Part shown: one piece after another, positions 10,440 to 18,885 of the stretch
Layout: every line of letters starts with the position of its first letter
Position numbering within the stretch: position 1 is the stretch's first letter
Source: Flagellimonas lutaonensis
GTDB lineage: Bacteria > Bacteroidota > Bacteroidia > Flavobacteriales > Flavobacteriaceae
Reading direction: 5' to 3'
Length of the DNA: 64,000 nt
Assembly (NCBI RefSeq): GCF_000963865.1
Contig: NZ_CP011071.1
Coordinates: 2,840,001 to 2,904,000 of the forward strand
Program-made: the position numbers and the translations under genes
Notes under the pieces: model-generated
The model's input: only the letters and a program-made list of their open reading frames with translations
What the model was told of the DNA's origin: nothing
The model's database searches: none

Positions 10440-10471
10440 TTGGAAATGCTTATCAAAATTGCCTACTTTTG
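10440..10471 (+). promoter_or_regulatory. candidate promoter of the alpha-oxoamine synthase gene
   Basis: A TTG at 10440-10442 is followed after 21 bases by TACTTTTG (10464-10471), matching the Bacteroidota pattern TTG-N19-21-TAnnTTTG. The start codon is 22 bases downstream of the -7 element. Confidence 0.5.
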
Positions 10472-10493
10472 CAGTTAAATCAATTCAAGGTAG

Positions 10494-11753
10494 ATGAAGG
10501 ATTTATTTGATAGAATCATTGAAAACAAGGGGCCGTTGGGCAAATGGGCCTCGCAGGCCGAAGGGTATTTTGTGTTCCCCAAATTAGAGGGCCCCATATC
10601 AAATAGAATGAAATTTCAAGGCAAGGAAGTAATCACTTGGAGCATCAATGATTACCTCGGCCTTGCCAATCTGCCGGAGATCAAGAAAGTTGATTCTGAG
10701 GCCGCGCTCGAGCACGGTGCCGCCTATCCAATGGGGGCCCGTATGATGAGCGGCCATACCGATTATCATGAAAAACTGGAGAAAGAACTGGCCGCTTTCG
10801 TCAAGAAAGAAGCAGCGTACCTGCTGAATTTTGGGTACCAAGGCTTTATGTCGGTCATTGATTCGTTGGTCACCAAAGACGACATCATCGTTTACGATGT
10901 TGACTCCCATGCCTGTATCATCGATGGGGTGCGCCTACATATGGGTAAACGCTTCACCTTTAAACACAATGATGTGGAGAGTTTGGAGAAAAACCTTGAA
11001 AGGGCTACCAAGATGGCCGAACAAAATGGTGGCGGCATTTTGGTAATTTCCGAGGGGGTTTTTGGAATGCGTGGCGAACAGGGCATCTTAAAAGAGATTG
11101 TTGCCCTTAAGAAAAAATATAAGTTCCGATTATTGGTAGATGATGCGCATGGTTTTGGCACATTGGGCAAAACAGGTGCCGGTACGGGCGAAGAGCAGGG
11201 TGTACAAGATGATATTGATGTTTATTTGGCCACTTTTGCCAAATCGATGGCCGGTATCGGTGCATTTGTAGCTGCAGATAAAGAAATCATCGATTATTTG
11301 AAATACAATATGCGTTCCCAAATGTTCGCCAAATCGTTGCCGATGATCTTTGTTAAGGGTGCCTTGAAACGATTGGAAATGTTGCGCACGATGCCTGAGC
11401 TCAAGGCCAAGCTGTGGGAAAACGTGAACGCCTTGCAAAACGGACTCAAAGAGCGCGGGTTCGATATCGGTACCACTTCGAGCTGTGTTACACCCGTGTA
11501 TCTGAGTGGAAGTATTCCAGAGGCGATGGCCTTGGTAAAAGATCTTCGAGAAAATTATGGAATATTCTGTAGTATAGTGGTTTACCCTGTTATACCTAAA
11601 GGAATGATTTTACTTCGATTGATACCCACGGCCACCCATACCATGGACGATATCAACGAAACCTTGGATGCCTTTTCGGCCATCCGTGAGCGTTTACAGA
11701 ACGGTACCTATAAGCGGCTTTCCGCTGCCGTGGCTGCCGCCATGGGAGAGTGA
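10494..11753 (+). CDS. alpha-oxoamine synthase family enzyme, candidate cysteate fatty acyltransferase
   Basis: A 419-residue fold-type I PLP enzyme of the group holding 8-amino-7-oxononanoate synthase, glycine C-acetyltransferase and serine palmitoyltransferase. Visible are the family signature YPMGARMMSGHTDYHEKLE, the PLP-stacking region DSHACIIDG, the Asp/His of LLVDDAHGFG, and the PLP lysine in FAKSMAG (Lys250). Established knowledge: in Flavobacterium johnsoniae a member of this family condenses cysteate with an acyl donor to start capnine/sulfonolipid synthesis needed for efficient gliding. The cysteine-synthase-like neighbour makes that role attractive. Serine palmitoyltransferase or glycine C-acetyltransferase are the alternatives, and there are no biotin genes nearby. 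Confidence 0.75.
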   Translation: MKDLFDRIIENKGPLGKWASQAEGYFVFPKLEGPISNRMKFQGKEVITWSINDYLGLANLPEIKKVDSEAALEHGAAYPMGARMMSGHTDYHEKLEKELAAFVKKEAAYLLNFGYQGFMSVIDSLVTKDDIIVYDVDSHACIIDGVRLHMGKRFTFKHNDVESLEKNLERATKMAEQNGGGILVISEGVFGMRGEQGILKEIVALKKKYKFRLLVDDAHGFGTLGKTGAGTGEEQGVQDDIDVYLATFAKSMAGIGAFVAADKEIIDYLKYNMRSQMFAKSLPMIFVKGALKRLEMLRTMPELKAKLWENVNALQNGLKERGFDIGTTSSCVTPVYLSGSIPEAMALVKDLRENYGIFCSIVVYPVIPKGMILLRLIPTATHTMDDINETLDAFSAIRERLQNGTYKRLSAAVAAAMGE

Positions 11754-11990
11754 CATGCAGAATTCAAATTTCAATTTCCAACCCCTAATTTAAGATTTAA
11801 GGCTCCCCGCCCTGGTCAGGGAGGGGTGGTTCAGCGAAGCGGAAGCGGGGTGGGTGGCGCGGTTTTGAAAATTTTGTCCTTGGGCAAGCAACCCAACCCC
11901 CCTTTTTTACCATGTTGTCGAACTAAGCAAAAAGGCATCCTAAACAAACTGATTTTGGGATTCTTCCCTACGCTCAGAATGACAAAAAAG
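11754..11990. repeat. repeat-rich intergenic stretch with a TGTCATTC-family repeat copy
   Basis: This 237-base gap between convergent genes holds a GC-rich imperfect inverted stretch (about 11804-11860, CCCCGCCCTGGTCAGGGAGG followed by AAGCGGAAGCGGGG) and one copy of the dispersed repeat at 11958-11984, read on the minus strand as TGTCATTCTGAGCG...GAATCC. Short frames across it look like chance. The sequence style matches non-coding repetitive DNA common in flavobacterial genomes. Confidence 0.55.
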
Positions 11991-12857
11991 TTACCTGAAA
12001 TATTTTCCCAAAATTCGCAACACCGAACTCCGATACGAACTTCCAAACAGGTTCAGATGTACCAATAGATAGTACAACTGATAGATATCATTGCAATCTT
12101 TTTGGTTTTCATGGGGAGAAATAATTTCGTGATAGGCCCTATAGAAAGCATTGCCAAACCCACCAAAGAGGCGGCTCATCGCCAAGTCAACCTCTGAATG
12201 GCCCACATACACGGCCGGGTCAATCAAGTAGGGTATGCCATCGGTGGAAATCAAGTAATTGCCGCCCCAAAGGTCGCCGTGGAGTAGGGATGGGCGCACT
12301 TCCCCAAAGAAATGTTGGCACACGTCGCGCATTTTTGTGGCGGGGGGAATCTGCTGTTTCAACAACAATTCTTGTCTCATGGCCATTTCTAGCTGCGGTA
12401 GCAAGCGTTCTTCGACATAAAACGTGACCCAATCAATGTGCTGCCTATTACTTTGGGGCAAACTGCCGATAAAATTGTCATGGTCGTTGCCAAATCTTGT
12501 GGCTGTCCAGGCCAAATGTAGCTGTGCCAACTGATATCCCAAACGTTCAAAATCCTGCTCTGACGGCCGTTTGCTTTCAACATGCTCCATTACCAAATAG
12601 GAAACATCCCCAAGGTGACCAATTTTAAAAATGATGGGAACTTTTATGGTATTGGTGGCCGCCAATTGTTGCAAACCCTTGGTTTCGGCCTCGTACATGG
12701 CCGAGGCGCTTGAATCGTTTGAGCTTTTAACAAAATACCGTTCATTGGCGGTCGTAACCATGTGGGCATTTGAGATGTCGCCACCTGAAACCGCACTTAT
12801 CGTTTTTACGGGCTCGCCCAAAATGGTTTCTAAGTGTTGCTTTAATAAAGAAGACAA
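11991..12857 (-). CDS. fructosamine kinase family protein
   Basis: A 288-residue kinase-like-fold protein. Motifs that match the fructosamine/ketosamine-3-kinase family are GGDISNAHMV near the N-terminus, the ATP-site lysine in YFVKSSND, the catalytic loop LLHGDLWGGN and the metal-binding segment IDPAVYVGHSEVDLAM. Enzymes of this family phosphorylate sugar-amine adducts on proteins, which then decompose and are repaired. Bacterial substrates are often small ribulosamines or erythrulosamines. Length is normal and no signal peptide is present, so it is cytoplasmic. It stands alone, with repeat DNA after its 3' end. Confidence 0.9.
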   Translation of the reverse strand: MSSLLKQHLETILGEPVKTISAVSGGDISNAHMVTTANERYFVKSSNDSSASAMYEAETKGLQQLAATNTIKVPIIFKIGHLGDVSYLVMEHVESKRPSEQDFERLGYQLAQLHLAWTATRFGNDHDNFIGSLPQSNRQHIDWVTFYVEERLLPQLEMAMRQELLLKQQIPPATKMRDVCQHFFGEVRPSLLHGDLWGGNYLISTDGIPYLIDPAVYVGHSEVDLAMSRLFGGFGNAFYRAYHEIISPHENQKDCNDIYQLYYLLVHLNLFGSSYRSSVLRILGKYFR

Positions 12858-12944
12858 GGCTAATTTGGTTTTTGTTGGGGAGTAACAGCACAGCTCTGGG
12901 CTGACAAGGTCATTAATAATCTTTTAACTGTATGAACGTTAATA

Positions 12945-13661
12945 TTAATTTTTTAAAAATTCTTCAAGATCAATATCTTCTGAGTAAGAATATTTTTCTA
13001 TAAAATTTCCATTTTGGTCAAGCAAGAGAGTTGAAGGAAAACGTGTTATGCCATATTTTTCTATAAAGTTTTGTCCGTTGGCAACCAATTCAAAATTGGA
13101 ATTCTTAAGGTCGAAACCTTTTCGAACTTCATTTTTATTACATTGGAATACAATTATGGATTTAACACTTTTCTTGTTTGCAAGAGCATTTATTTTTTCG
13201 TCGAGTTTTTGAATTTCATGCTTTTTAAATCTGAAATCATTTGCACAAAGTTCAAATCTTAAAATTACAAGTTTCCCTTTTAGTTCTTTAAGATCAATTT
13301 TTGTTTGGTCGATTGTTGTCATTTTAAAGTTTGGGAAATTTCCTTTTTCAATCAATTCATTTCGGGCATTGGGAGTGTTATTTGCAACTTGATTTTTGGG
13401 ATCATAAAAATATCGAACAACATTACCATGCTCATCAATTTCCTTTTCCAAATACAAATTTGGATTTTTCCTTATCAATTCACTAAATGTTCTTTTTGTA
13501 ATTTTGCGCCCAGTATCTTTGTAAAATACCTTGTCAACATCAAAATTTTGATCGATTTCAGTTATGGAGTAGTGGAAACCAAATTGCTTATCCTGCCCAT
13601 AAGTTAGGTTACCCAAAATCACTATGCCAACAATAACAAGAATTTTCACTTTGCTCAACAT
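12945..13661 (-). CDS. secreted thioredoxin-fold (TlpA/redoxin-like) protein lacking the CxxC pair
   Basis: Start placed at ATG 13661, which opens a signal peptide (MLSKVKILVIVGIVILGNLTYGQ); the frame extends upstream without coding character. Residues about 110-238 follow the redoxin/TlpA fold: the strand KGKLVILRFELC, a long helix, and the cis-proline loop ITRFPSTLLLDQNG. In place of the usual WCGPC there is one Cys in FELCANDF and no resolving partner, so a normal disulfide exchange is unlikely. The gene is clearly richer in A+T than its neighbours, which suggests acquisition or relaxed selection. A role in extracytoplasmic redox chemistry is inferred from fold only. Confidence 0.75.
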   Translation of the reverse strand: MLSKVKILVIVGIVILGNLTYGQDKQFGFHYSITEIDQNFDVDKVFYKDTGRKITKRTFSELIRKNPNLYLEKEIDEHGNVVRYFYDPKNQVANNTPNARNELIEKGNFPNFKMTTIDQTKIDLKELKGKLVILRFELCANDFRFKKHEIQKLDEKINALANKKSVKSIIVFQCNKNEVRKGFDLKNSNFELVANGQNFIEKYGITRFPSTLLLDQNGNFIEKYSYSEDIDLEEFLKN

Positions 13662-13829
13662 TTTATTTTTGTTTGTAAAGGTAGTGCCCAAATCCAGATA
13701 GACTGAAATCAATATTTATTAAAGCGATAAAAGTATTGCAATGAATATCCAAAATCCCAATAAACGCTTGCTGACAGCAAAATTTAAAAAGTCACATGCC
13801 CTGTCCTATTTCATAGGCTTTATTTAACC

Positions 13830-14948
13830 CTACAAATCCTTCCTGAATGTCCAGCGCTTTTTATGGGTCACGGGGTTAAAATGCTTCCAGAGCTGGCGAA
13901 TGGCGATGTTGTCTTCCAATTCGGGGGTGCGGATACAGTTGACAATTCCTTTTTCCGTAAAAGTGTGGTAGTATTCATTAAAGATGATGGCGGTAACCCC
14001 CTTGCTCTGGTATTCGGGATGTATCCCTATCAGATAGAAAATAACGTCTTTACTATGTTTTTTGGCTTTTAACAAATGAAAGACGCCAAACGGAAAGAGC
14101 TTGCCATTTGCCTTTTGAAGGGCCTTTGAAAAAGAGGGCATTACAATGGCAAAGGCTACCAGGTTATCGCTTTCATCAACCACGAATTTTATATACTCTG
14201 GGTTGATAAAGCTGATGTATTTTTTTTTGAAATATTCTTTTTGGATATCGGTGATCTTTACAAAAGACGACAATTTGGCGTAGGAGGCATTGAACAGATC
14301 GAACATCTTATCTACCCAGGGCATAATGTCCTCACTTTTGGTAAAGTTCAGCGGTCGTAGTTTGTAGCGGCGTTTTACCAGTTCGTTGGCCTTTGAGAAC
14401 AGACTGGGGTGGGCGGCAGAAAACAAAAATTTATTTTCTAGGTACCCTTTTTCCTTTACCATGCCGTACGCCTCGTAGTGTGATCGATAATAAGGATGGT
14501 TGTACCAAGTGATCATGGTGCCGATATGGTCAAACCCCTCAATCAGCACCCCAACTTTGTCGAGGTTTGAAAAACCTACGGGCCCTTCCATATATTCAAG
14601 GTTGTTGGCTTTTCCTATTTCTGCCACCTTGTCGAGCAGTACTTTCGAAACAGCTTTGTCATCCACAAAATCAAACCAGCCGAATCGCATTTTTTTGAGT
14701 CCTTGTTCGTTTACCTCAAGCCAGTTGATGATGGCGGCCACACGGCCCACTATCTTGCCATCTTTGTAGGCCAAGAAAAACCAGGCATCGGCATCTTTAA
14801 AGACGGGGTTTTTGTTCTTGTCAAATGAATCGACCTCATCTTTGATAATGGGCGGAACCCAATAGGGATTGCCCTTGTAGAGCGAAAAGGGAAATTTGAC
14901 AAACTGTTTGAGTTCAGACTTGGTGGTGGCTTCTTTAAGTGTGATCAT
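13830..14948 (-). CDS. GNAT-like acyltransferase of unknown substrate
   Basis: A 372-residue cytoplasmic protein. Its first half contains FSLYKGNPYWVPPI and KIVGRVAAIINW, which resemble the N-terminal half of a GNAT N-acetyltransferase fold. A second acyltransferase-like half has IGIHPEYQSKGVTAIIFNEY (the acyl-CoA pyrophosphate-binding loop pattern Q-x-x-G) and ends near RTPELEDNIAIRQLW. The two-lobed arrangement is common in a family seen across Bacteroidota. I cannot assign a substrate. It is flanked by gaps of about 120-160 bases on both sides and is probably monocistronic. Confidence 0.7.
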   Translation of the reverse strand: MITLKEATTKSELKQFVKFPFSLYKGNPYWVPPIIKDEVDSFDKNKNPVFKDADAWFFLAYKDGKIVGRVAAIINWLEVNEQGLKKMRFGWFDFVDDKAVSKVLLDKVAEIGKANNLEYMEGPVGFSNLDKVGVLIEGFDHIGTMITWYNHPYYRSHYEAYGMVKEKGYLENKFLFSAAHPSLFSKANELVKRRYKLRPLNFTKSEDIMPWVDKMFDLFNASYAKLSSFVKITDIQKEYFKKKYISFINPEYIKFVVDESDNLVAFAIVMPSFSKALQKANGKLFPFGVFHLLKAKKHSKDVIFYLIGIHPEYQSKGVTAIIFNEYYHTFTEKGIVNCIRTPELEDNIAIRQLWKHFNPVTHKKRWTFRKDL

Positions 14949-15015
14949 AGTGCTACTTTGCTGCTACTATGTCAAGTCTGGCGCAATTAAAACCTATCGA
15001 ACGAAAAACGTAAGC

Positions 15016-15042
15016 TGTTCTCGACTGCGCTCAAACTGACAA
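15016..15042 (-). repeat. copy of the dispersed TGTCATTC-type repeat
   Basis: Read on the minus strand this is TGTCAGTTTGAGCGCAGTCG followed by AGAAC, the same design as copies near 11958, 21631 and 25141. It lies in the gap between two minus-strand genes. Confidence 0.5.
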
Positions 15043-15105
15043 TTCGTTTGATTACCCACAATATTATGAATATTCGGTGCAGTAGAAAAGCGGGGCCGTC
15101 AAAAC

Positions 15106-16080
15106 TTAGAAGTCTAGTTTGTCCTTTTTCTTTCTTTTGCCCCTTTTCCGCTTTTTCATGGCCTTACGGCTGATTTTGTTGCCCGTACTCTGCTGGTCGA
15201 CAGGTTTCATCTCATCTTTATGAAAATCCAGCCGGTACGAGAACCCGGTGGAAATGAAAATACGGGAGGGCGTGCTTTTAAAACTGGCCCCCAAGTTGAT
15301 GTCGGCCTGAAAATTCGGGCTAAAAAGGTGTGCGACCCCTGTTCGCAACAACAGGTCTGAATATCGGTCGCTATCTATGCCCTGATGTTCCACAAAAGCA
15401 CTCCATTTGGGATTTCTAAAGGCATACGACAGCGAAACCAGATAGCTCAACTCTGGGTCATCGGACGAGATGCGGTCATAGGCAATGTTCGATATCAACA
15501 CCATTCTAGGTGTTAGACGACTTTGTGTGGCCACCATACCACGGTATGAAATGGTGGGGTCTTCGGGGTAGAACGGATTGTCGCCCAAATTGAAGGTGGC
15601 CCCACCATAAAGCGACACTGACGGTATCAAATTCTTTAGTTGAAAGAGATTGTTGGCCCGCCAGCTGTACAAATTGGGCTTGTTGCGCTCAGGGTCTTTG
15701 TAACGATCGTATATCAAATATTTGATTCCCAATCGGTTTCTTGAAAAATCGGTCCGCTTTTCGCTGAACCCAAAATTGTTGAACGTAATGTTTTGGTTGA
15801 TAAAGGTACCTTCGTAATTGATTTCCAATTGCTCGACGAGCAGTCCGTATCGCAAAGAAAGGTCTGCTCCCAAAATATTCGATTCGGTGCTAAGGTCGGC
15901 ATGGTCTTGCTGTTCGTAGAGCATGCCAAATTCTGCCTGCACCACGTTTTTCCCTACCGCATAGGCACTTACCGAGAGTCCGGGCCGGTTTGAGTTGATC
16001 ACATCGGTGTATTGCCCCAAGGCCGCAAAGGGAAGCAAAAGGGTACAGAAAAGAATTTTTTTCAATGATGAAAGGTCCAT
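15106..16080 (-). CDS. outer-membrane transporter-like protein (MetA-pathway/PF13557 type)
   Basis: A 324-residue protein with an N-terminal signal (MDLSSLKKILFCTLLLPFAALGQ) and then INSNRPGLSVSAYAVGKN, the typical opening of the 'putative MetA-pathway of phenol degradation' transporter family. Alternating aromatic and polar residues through about residue 275 fit a beta-barrel of about a dozen strands (for example NNLFQLKNLIPSVSLYGG, SLSYAFRNPKWSAFVEHQ). It probably lies in the outer membrane. Unusually it ends in a strongly basic tail (RKAMKKRKRGKRKKKDKLDF) after the barrel. The transported compound is unknown. Confidence 0.75.
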   Translation of the reverse strand: MDLSSLKKILFCTLLLPFAALGQYTDVINSNRPGLSVSAYAVGKNVVQAEFGMLYEQQDHADLSTESNILGADLSLRYGLLVEQLEINYEGTFINQNITFNNFGFSEKRTDFSRNRLGIKYLIYDRYKDPERNKPNLYSWRANNLFQLKNLIPSVSLYGGATFNLGDNPFYPEDPTISYRGMVATQSRLTPRMVLISNIAYDRISSDDPELSYLVSLSYAFRNPKWSAFVEHQGIDSDRYSDLLLRTGVAHLFSPNFQADINLGASFKSTPSRIFISTGFSYRLDFHKDEMKPVDQQSTGNKISRKAMKKRKRGKRKKKDKLDF

Positions 16081-16138
16081 ACAACCTGTTTTAATACTAT
16101 TTTATGAAACTTTGTGGCCAAAAAAAGGACCAACAATG

Positions 16139-16146
16139 TAATTTTG
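16139..16146 (+). promoter_or_regulatory. candidate -7 element (TAATTTTG) of the polysaccharide operon
   Basis: TAATTTTG matches TAnnTTTG 18 bases before the start at 16165. A TTTG at 16111-16114 lies 24 bases upstream, a little far for a -33 element, so the call is tentative. Confidence 0.4.
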
Positions 16147-16164
16147 AATTTATAGTGAACACCT

Positions 16165-16425
16165 ATGGCTTTACTGAAAACGATATTAGTACTCATATTA
16201 GTATACTATACACTGAAATTGCTGTGGCGGTTATTGGCCCCAAAACTCTTTGGGTATGCCGTTAAAAAGGCTGAGGAACGATTTGGGCAACAGTTCGGCA
16301 CGTTCGACGATTATTCAGATCCGAAACAGAAAGAGGGCGAGACCACCATTTCAAAGCGGCCCAACCCCAAGGCCAATCCCTCAAAAAAAGTTGGAGAATA
16401 TATAGATTTTGAAGAAATTGAGTGA
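16165..16425 (+). CDS. DUF4834 family small membrane protein
   Basis: An 86-residue protein with one N-terminal membrane segment (ALLKTILVLILVYYTLKLLW), an amphipathic helix (AVKKAEERFGQQFG) and a charged tail ending VGEYIDFEEIE. This is the pattern of DUF4834, a Bacteroidota family that typically precedes a YfhO gene, as here (24 bases). It opens the four-gene polysaccharide operon. Function is unknown; it could be an accessory or anchoring subunit for the large membrane protein that follows. Confidence 0.85.
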   Translation: MALLKTILVLILVYYTLKLLWRLLAPKLFGYAVKKAEERFGQQFGTFDDYSDPKQKEGETTISKRPNPKANPSKKVGEYIDFEEIE

Positions 16426-16449
16426 TCTTTAGGCACTCAAAACCGGTCT

Positions 16450-18885
16450 ATGAAGCTTTCTGCCAAGGCAATTTTCACCCATCTTATCGTAATTGTATTG
16501 TTTGTGCTGGCCTCAACGGTGTATTTTTACCCCGTATTGCAGGGCAAGGCCATTTTTCAATCAGACATTGCCCAGTACAAGGGCATGGCCAAAGAGCGCG
16601 ATGACTTTAAGAAGAACACTGGCATAGAGTCGTATTGGACGAACAGTGCCTTCGGGGGCATGCCCACTTATCAATTGGGAGCCAATTATCCGCACGACTA
16701 CGTAAAGAAACTCGATAGGCTCATCCGTTTTCTTCCCCGGCCAGCCGATTACCTGTTTTTGTACCTGCTGGGGTTTTATGTGTTGATGCTCTGTATGAAG
16801 GCAAAATGGCGATGGGCGGTTTTGGGTGCCCTGGCCTTTGGTTTTTCGACCTATCTCATCATTATCTTGGGGGTGGGCCACAATGCAAAGGCACATGCCC
16901 TTGGCTACATTCCCTTTTTGTTGGGCGGAATTATCCTGGTCTTCCGAAAGAAATACATCTTGGGGTTTTTGCTGACCGCTTTGGCGATGGCCCTTGAAAT
17001 CAGTGCCAACCATTACCAGATGACCTATTATTTTATGCTCTTGGTATTGGTTATGGGGGCCGTCTATCTTATCTATGCCATCAAGGAAAAAGAACTGAAA
17101 CACTTTTTTGTTTCCGTTGGAATTTTAGTGGGCGCCGTTGTTTTGGGCGTTGCCACCAATGCCACGGGACTCATGGCCACCAAAGAATATGCCGATTGGA
17201 GCACACGGGGCAAATCGGAGCTTACCATCAACCCCGACGGTAGCCCGAAAGAAGTAAAAGACGGCCTTGACAAAGAATACATTACCCAATACAGTTACGG
17301 CATTTTAGAGTCGCTCAATCTTTTTGTGCCCCGGTTGTTCGGCGGTTCGAACAGCGAAAATCTGGGAAAAGACTCAAAGGCCTATGCCTTTTTGACCGAA
17401 CAAGGGCTGCCGCCCTCACGTGCCCTTGAATTTACGGGCGGCCTACCGCTTTATTGGGGCAAACAGCCCATCGTGGCGGCCCCGGCCTATGTGGGGGCTG
17501 TGGTCTTCTTTTTGTTCGTGCTGGGGCTTTTTTTGGTTAAAGCAAAGCACAAGTGGTGGCTCGTGGCAGGTGTGCTGCTGTCTCTGCTGCTTTCATGGGG
17601 AAAGAACTTTCCTGCGTTGACCAATTTCATGATCGATTATTTTCCACTTTATAACAAATTCAGGGCGGTATCATCGGTACAGGTAGTGTTGGAGCTTTGT
17701 ATCCCCGTTCTTGGAATCTTGGGATTGATGCAGCTCGCCAAAAAGAAGGTGAAGACCACAGAAAAAATGCGGGCCCTAAAATGGAGCACCTTCATTACCG
17801 TCGGGCTATGCGTTGCCATTTTTTTGATGAAGGGGTTCTTCGACTTTGAAGGACTGAACGATGACAGCTATCGACGCTATTTTGGTGATGAGCTGATGGC
17901 CATGGTACAAAGTGACCGCGAGGCTGTGTATGTGAACGATACCCTGCGAACATTGATTTTTGTACTGCTGACCGCATTGGCGTTGTGGTTTTTTATCAAA
18001 GACAAAATTAACAAGAATATCTTGGCATTAGCGTTGGGCGCACTTTTATTGATTGATTTGGTCGGTGTAAACCTGCGTTATGTGAACGCCGATGATTTTG
18101 TGCGACAAAGGGTGGTCAACAATCCGTTTCAACCCTCTGAGGCTGATAAGCAAATTATGCAAGACCCCGGTGTTTTCAGGGTCTTTGACCCCAACGAAGG
18201 GTTGAACGGTGCGCGCACCTCGTTTTTTCACCACTCGATAGGCGGCTACCATGCGGCCAAGCCCAGGGCCATGCAAGACCTGTTTGAGTTTCATATCTAC
18301 AAAAACAATTTACAGGTGCTCAATATGCTGAATGTGAAGTATATAATGCAGCAAGATGAAGAGGGTAGAACCTATGCAGCCCTAAACGAAAACGCGAATG
18401 GCAATGCATGGTTCGTCGAGAACATCAAAGCGGTCAAATCACCTGATGAGGCAATCCAGGCGCTGGGCGATATCGACACCAAGAAAACTGCCGTGGTGAA
18501 TACCCAAAAATATCCGTGGCTGGTCAAGACAAGTTATGGGGTGGATTCCACGGCCACCATTCAACTTATCGAGTACCGCCCCGATTACCTGAAGTACCGT
18601 TCGAGCAACCCCAACGAGGGCTTTGCCGTATTCTCTGAAATGTTTTACCCCCATGGATGGAATGCCTATTTGGACGGAAAGCCTACCGACCATTATAGGG
18701 TCAATTATGCCTTGAGAGGCATGAAAATACCGGCGGGTGAGCATGAAATCGAGTTCAGATTTGAGCCAAAAGTTGTGGAAACCGGAAGCAAAATTGCACT
18801 TGGCAGTAATATTTTGCTTGGACTATTGTTTTTGCTCGGACTACTCTATCTATTTTGGCCCAAAAGGGAAAAAACGAAAACCTGA
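16450..18885 (+). CDS. YfhO family polytopic membrane protein
   Basis: An 811-residue inner-membrane protein with about a dozen hydrophobic segments (first at residues 8-28; blocks at about 95-240, 350-470 and 510-550) and one at the C-terminus (about 780-803). Between them is a soluble domain (about 555-775) with EMFYPHGWNAYLDGKPTDHYR. YfhO members resemble GT-C glycosyltransferases and are linked to sugar decoration of surface polymers, including teichoic acids in Gram-positives. The donor and acceptor here are unknown. Its stop codon shares one base with the start of the next gene (TGATG), so translation is coupled. Confidence 0.88.
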   Translation: MKLSAKAIFTHLIVIVLFVLASTVYFYPVLQGKAIFQSDIAQYKGMAKERDDFKKNTGIESYWTNSAFGGMPTYQLGANYPHDYVKKLDRLIRFLPRPADYLFLYLLGFYVLMLCMKAKWRWAVLGALAFGFSTYLIIILGVGHNAKAHALGYIPFLLGGIILVFRKKYILGFLLTALAMALEISANHYQMTYYFMLLVLVMGAVYLIYAIKEKELKHFFVSVGILVGAVVLGVATNATGLMATKEYADWSTRGKSELTINPDGSPKEVKDGLDKEYITQYSYGILESLNLFVPRLFGGSNSENLGKDSKAYAFLTEQGLPPSRALEFTGGLPLYWGKQPIVAAPAYVGAVVFFLFVLGLFLVKAKHKWWLVAGVLLSLLLSWGKNFPALTNFMIDYFPLYNKFRAVSSVQVVLELCIPVLGILGLMQLAKKKVKTTEKMRALKWSTFITVGLCVAIFLMKGFFDFEGLNDDSYRRYFGDELMAMVQSDREAVYVNDTLRTLIFVLLTALALWFFIKDKINKNILALALGALLLIDLVGVNLRYVNADDFVRQRVVNNPFQPSEADKQIMQDPGVFRVFDPNEGLNGARTSFFHHSIGGYHAAKPRAMQDLFEFHIYKNNLQVLNMLNVKYIMQQDEEGRTYAALNENANGNAWFVENIKAVKSPDEAIQALGDIDTKKTAVVNTQKYPWLVKTSYGVDSTATIQLIEYRPDYLKYRSSNPNEGFAVFSEMFYPHGWNAYLDGKPTDHYRVNYALRGMKIPAGEHEIEFRFEPKVVETGSKIALGSNILLGLLFLLGLLYLFWPKREKTKT

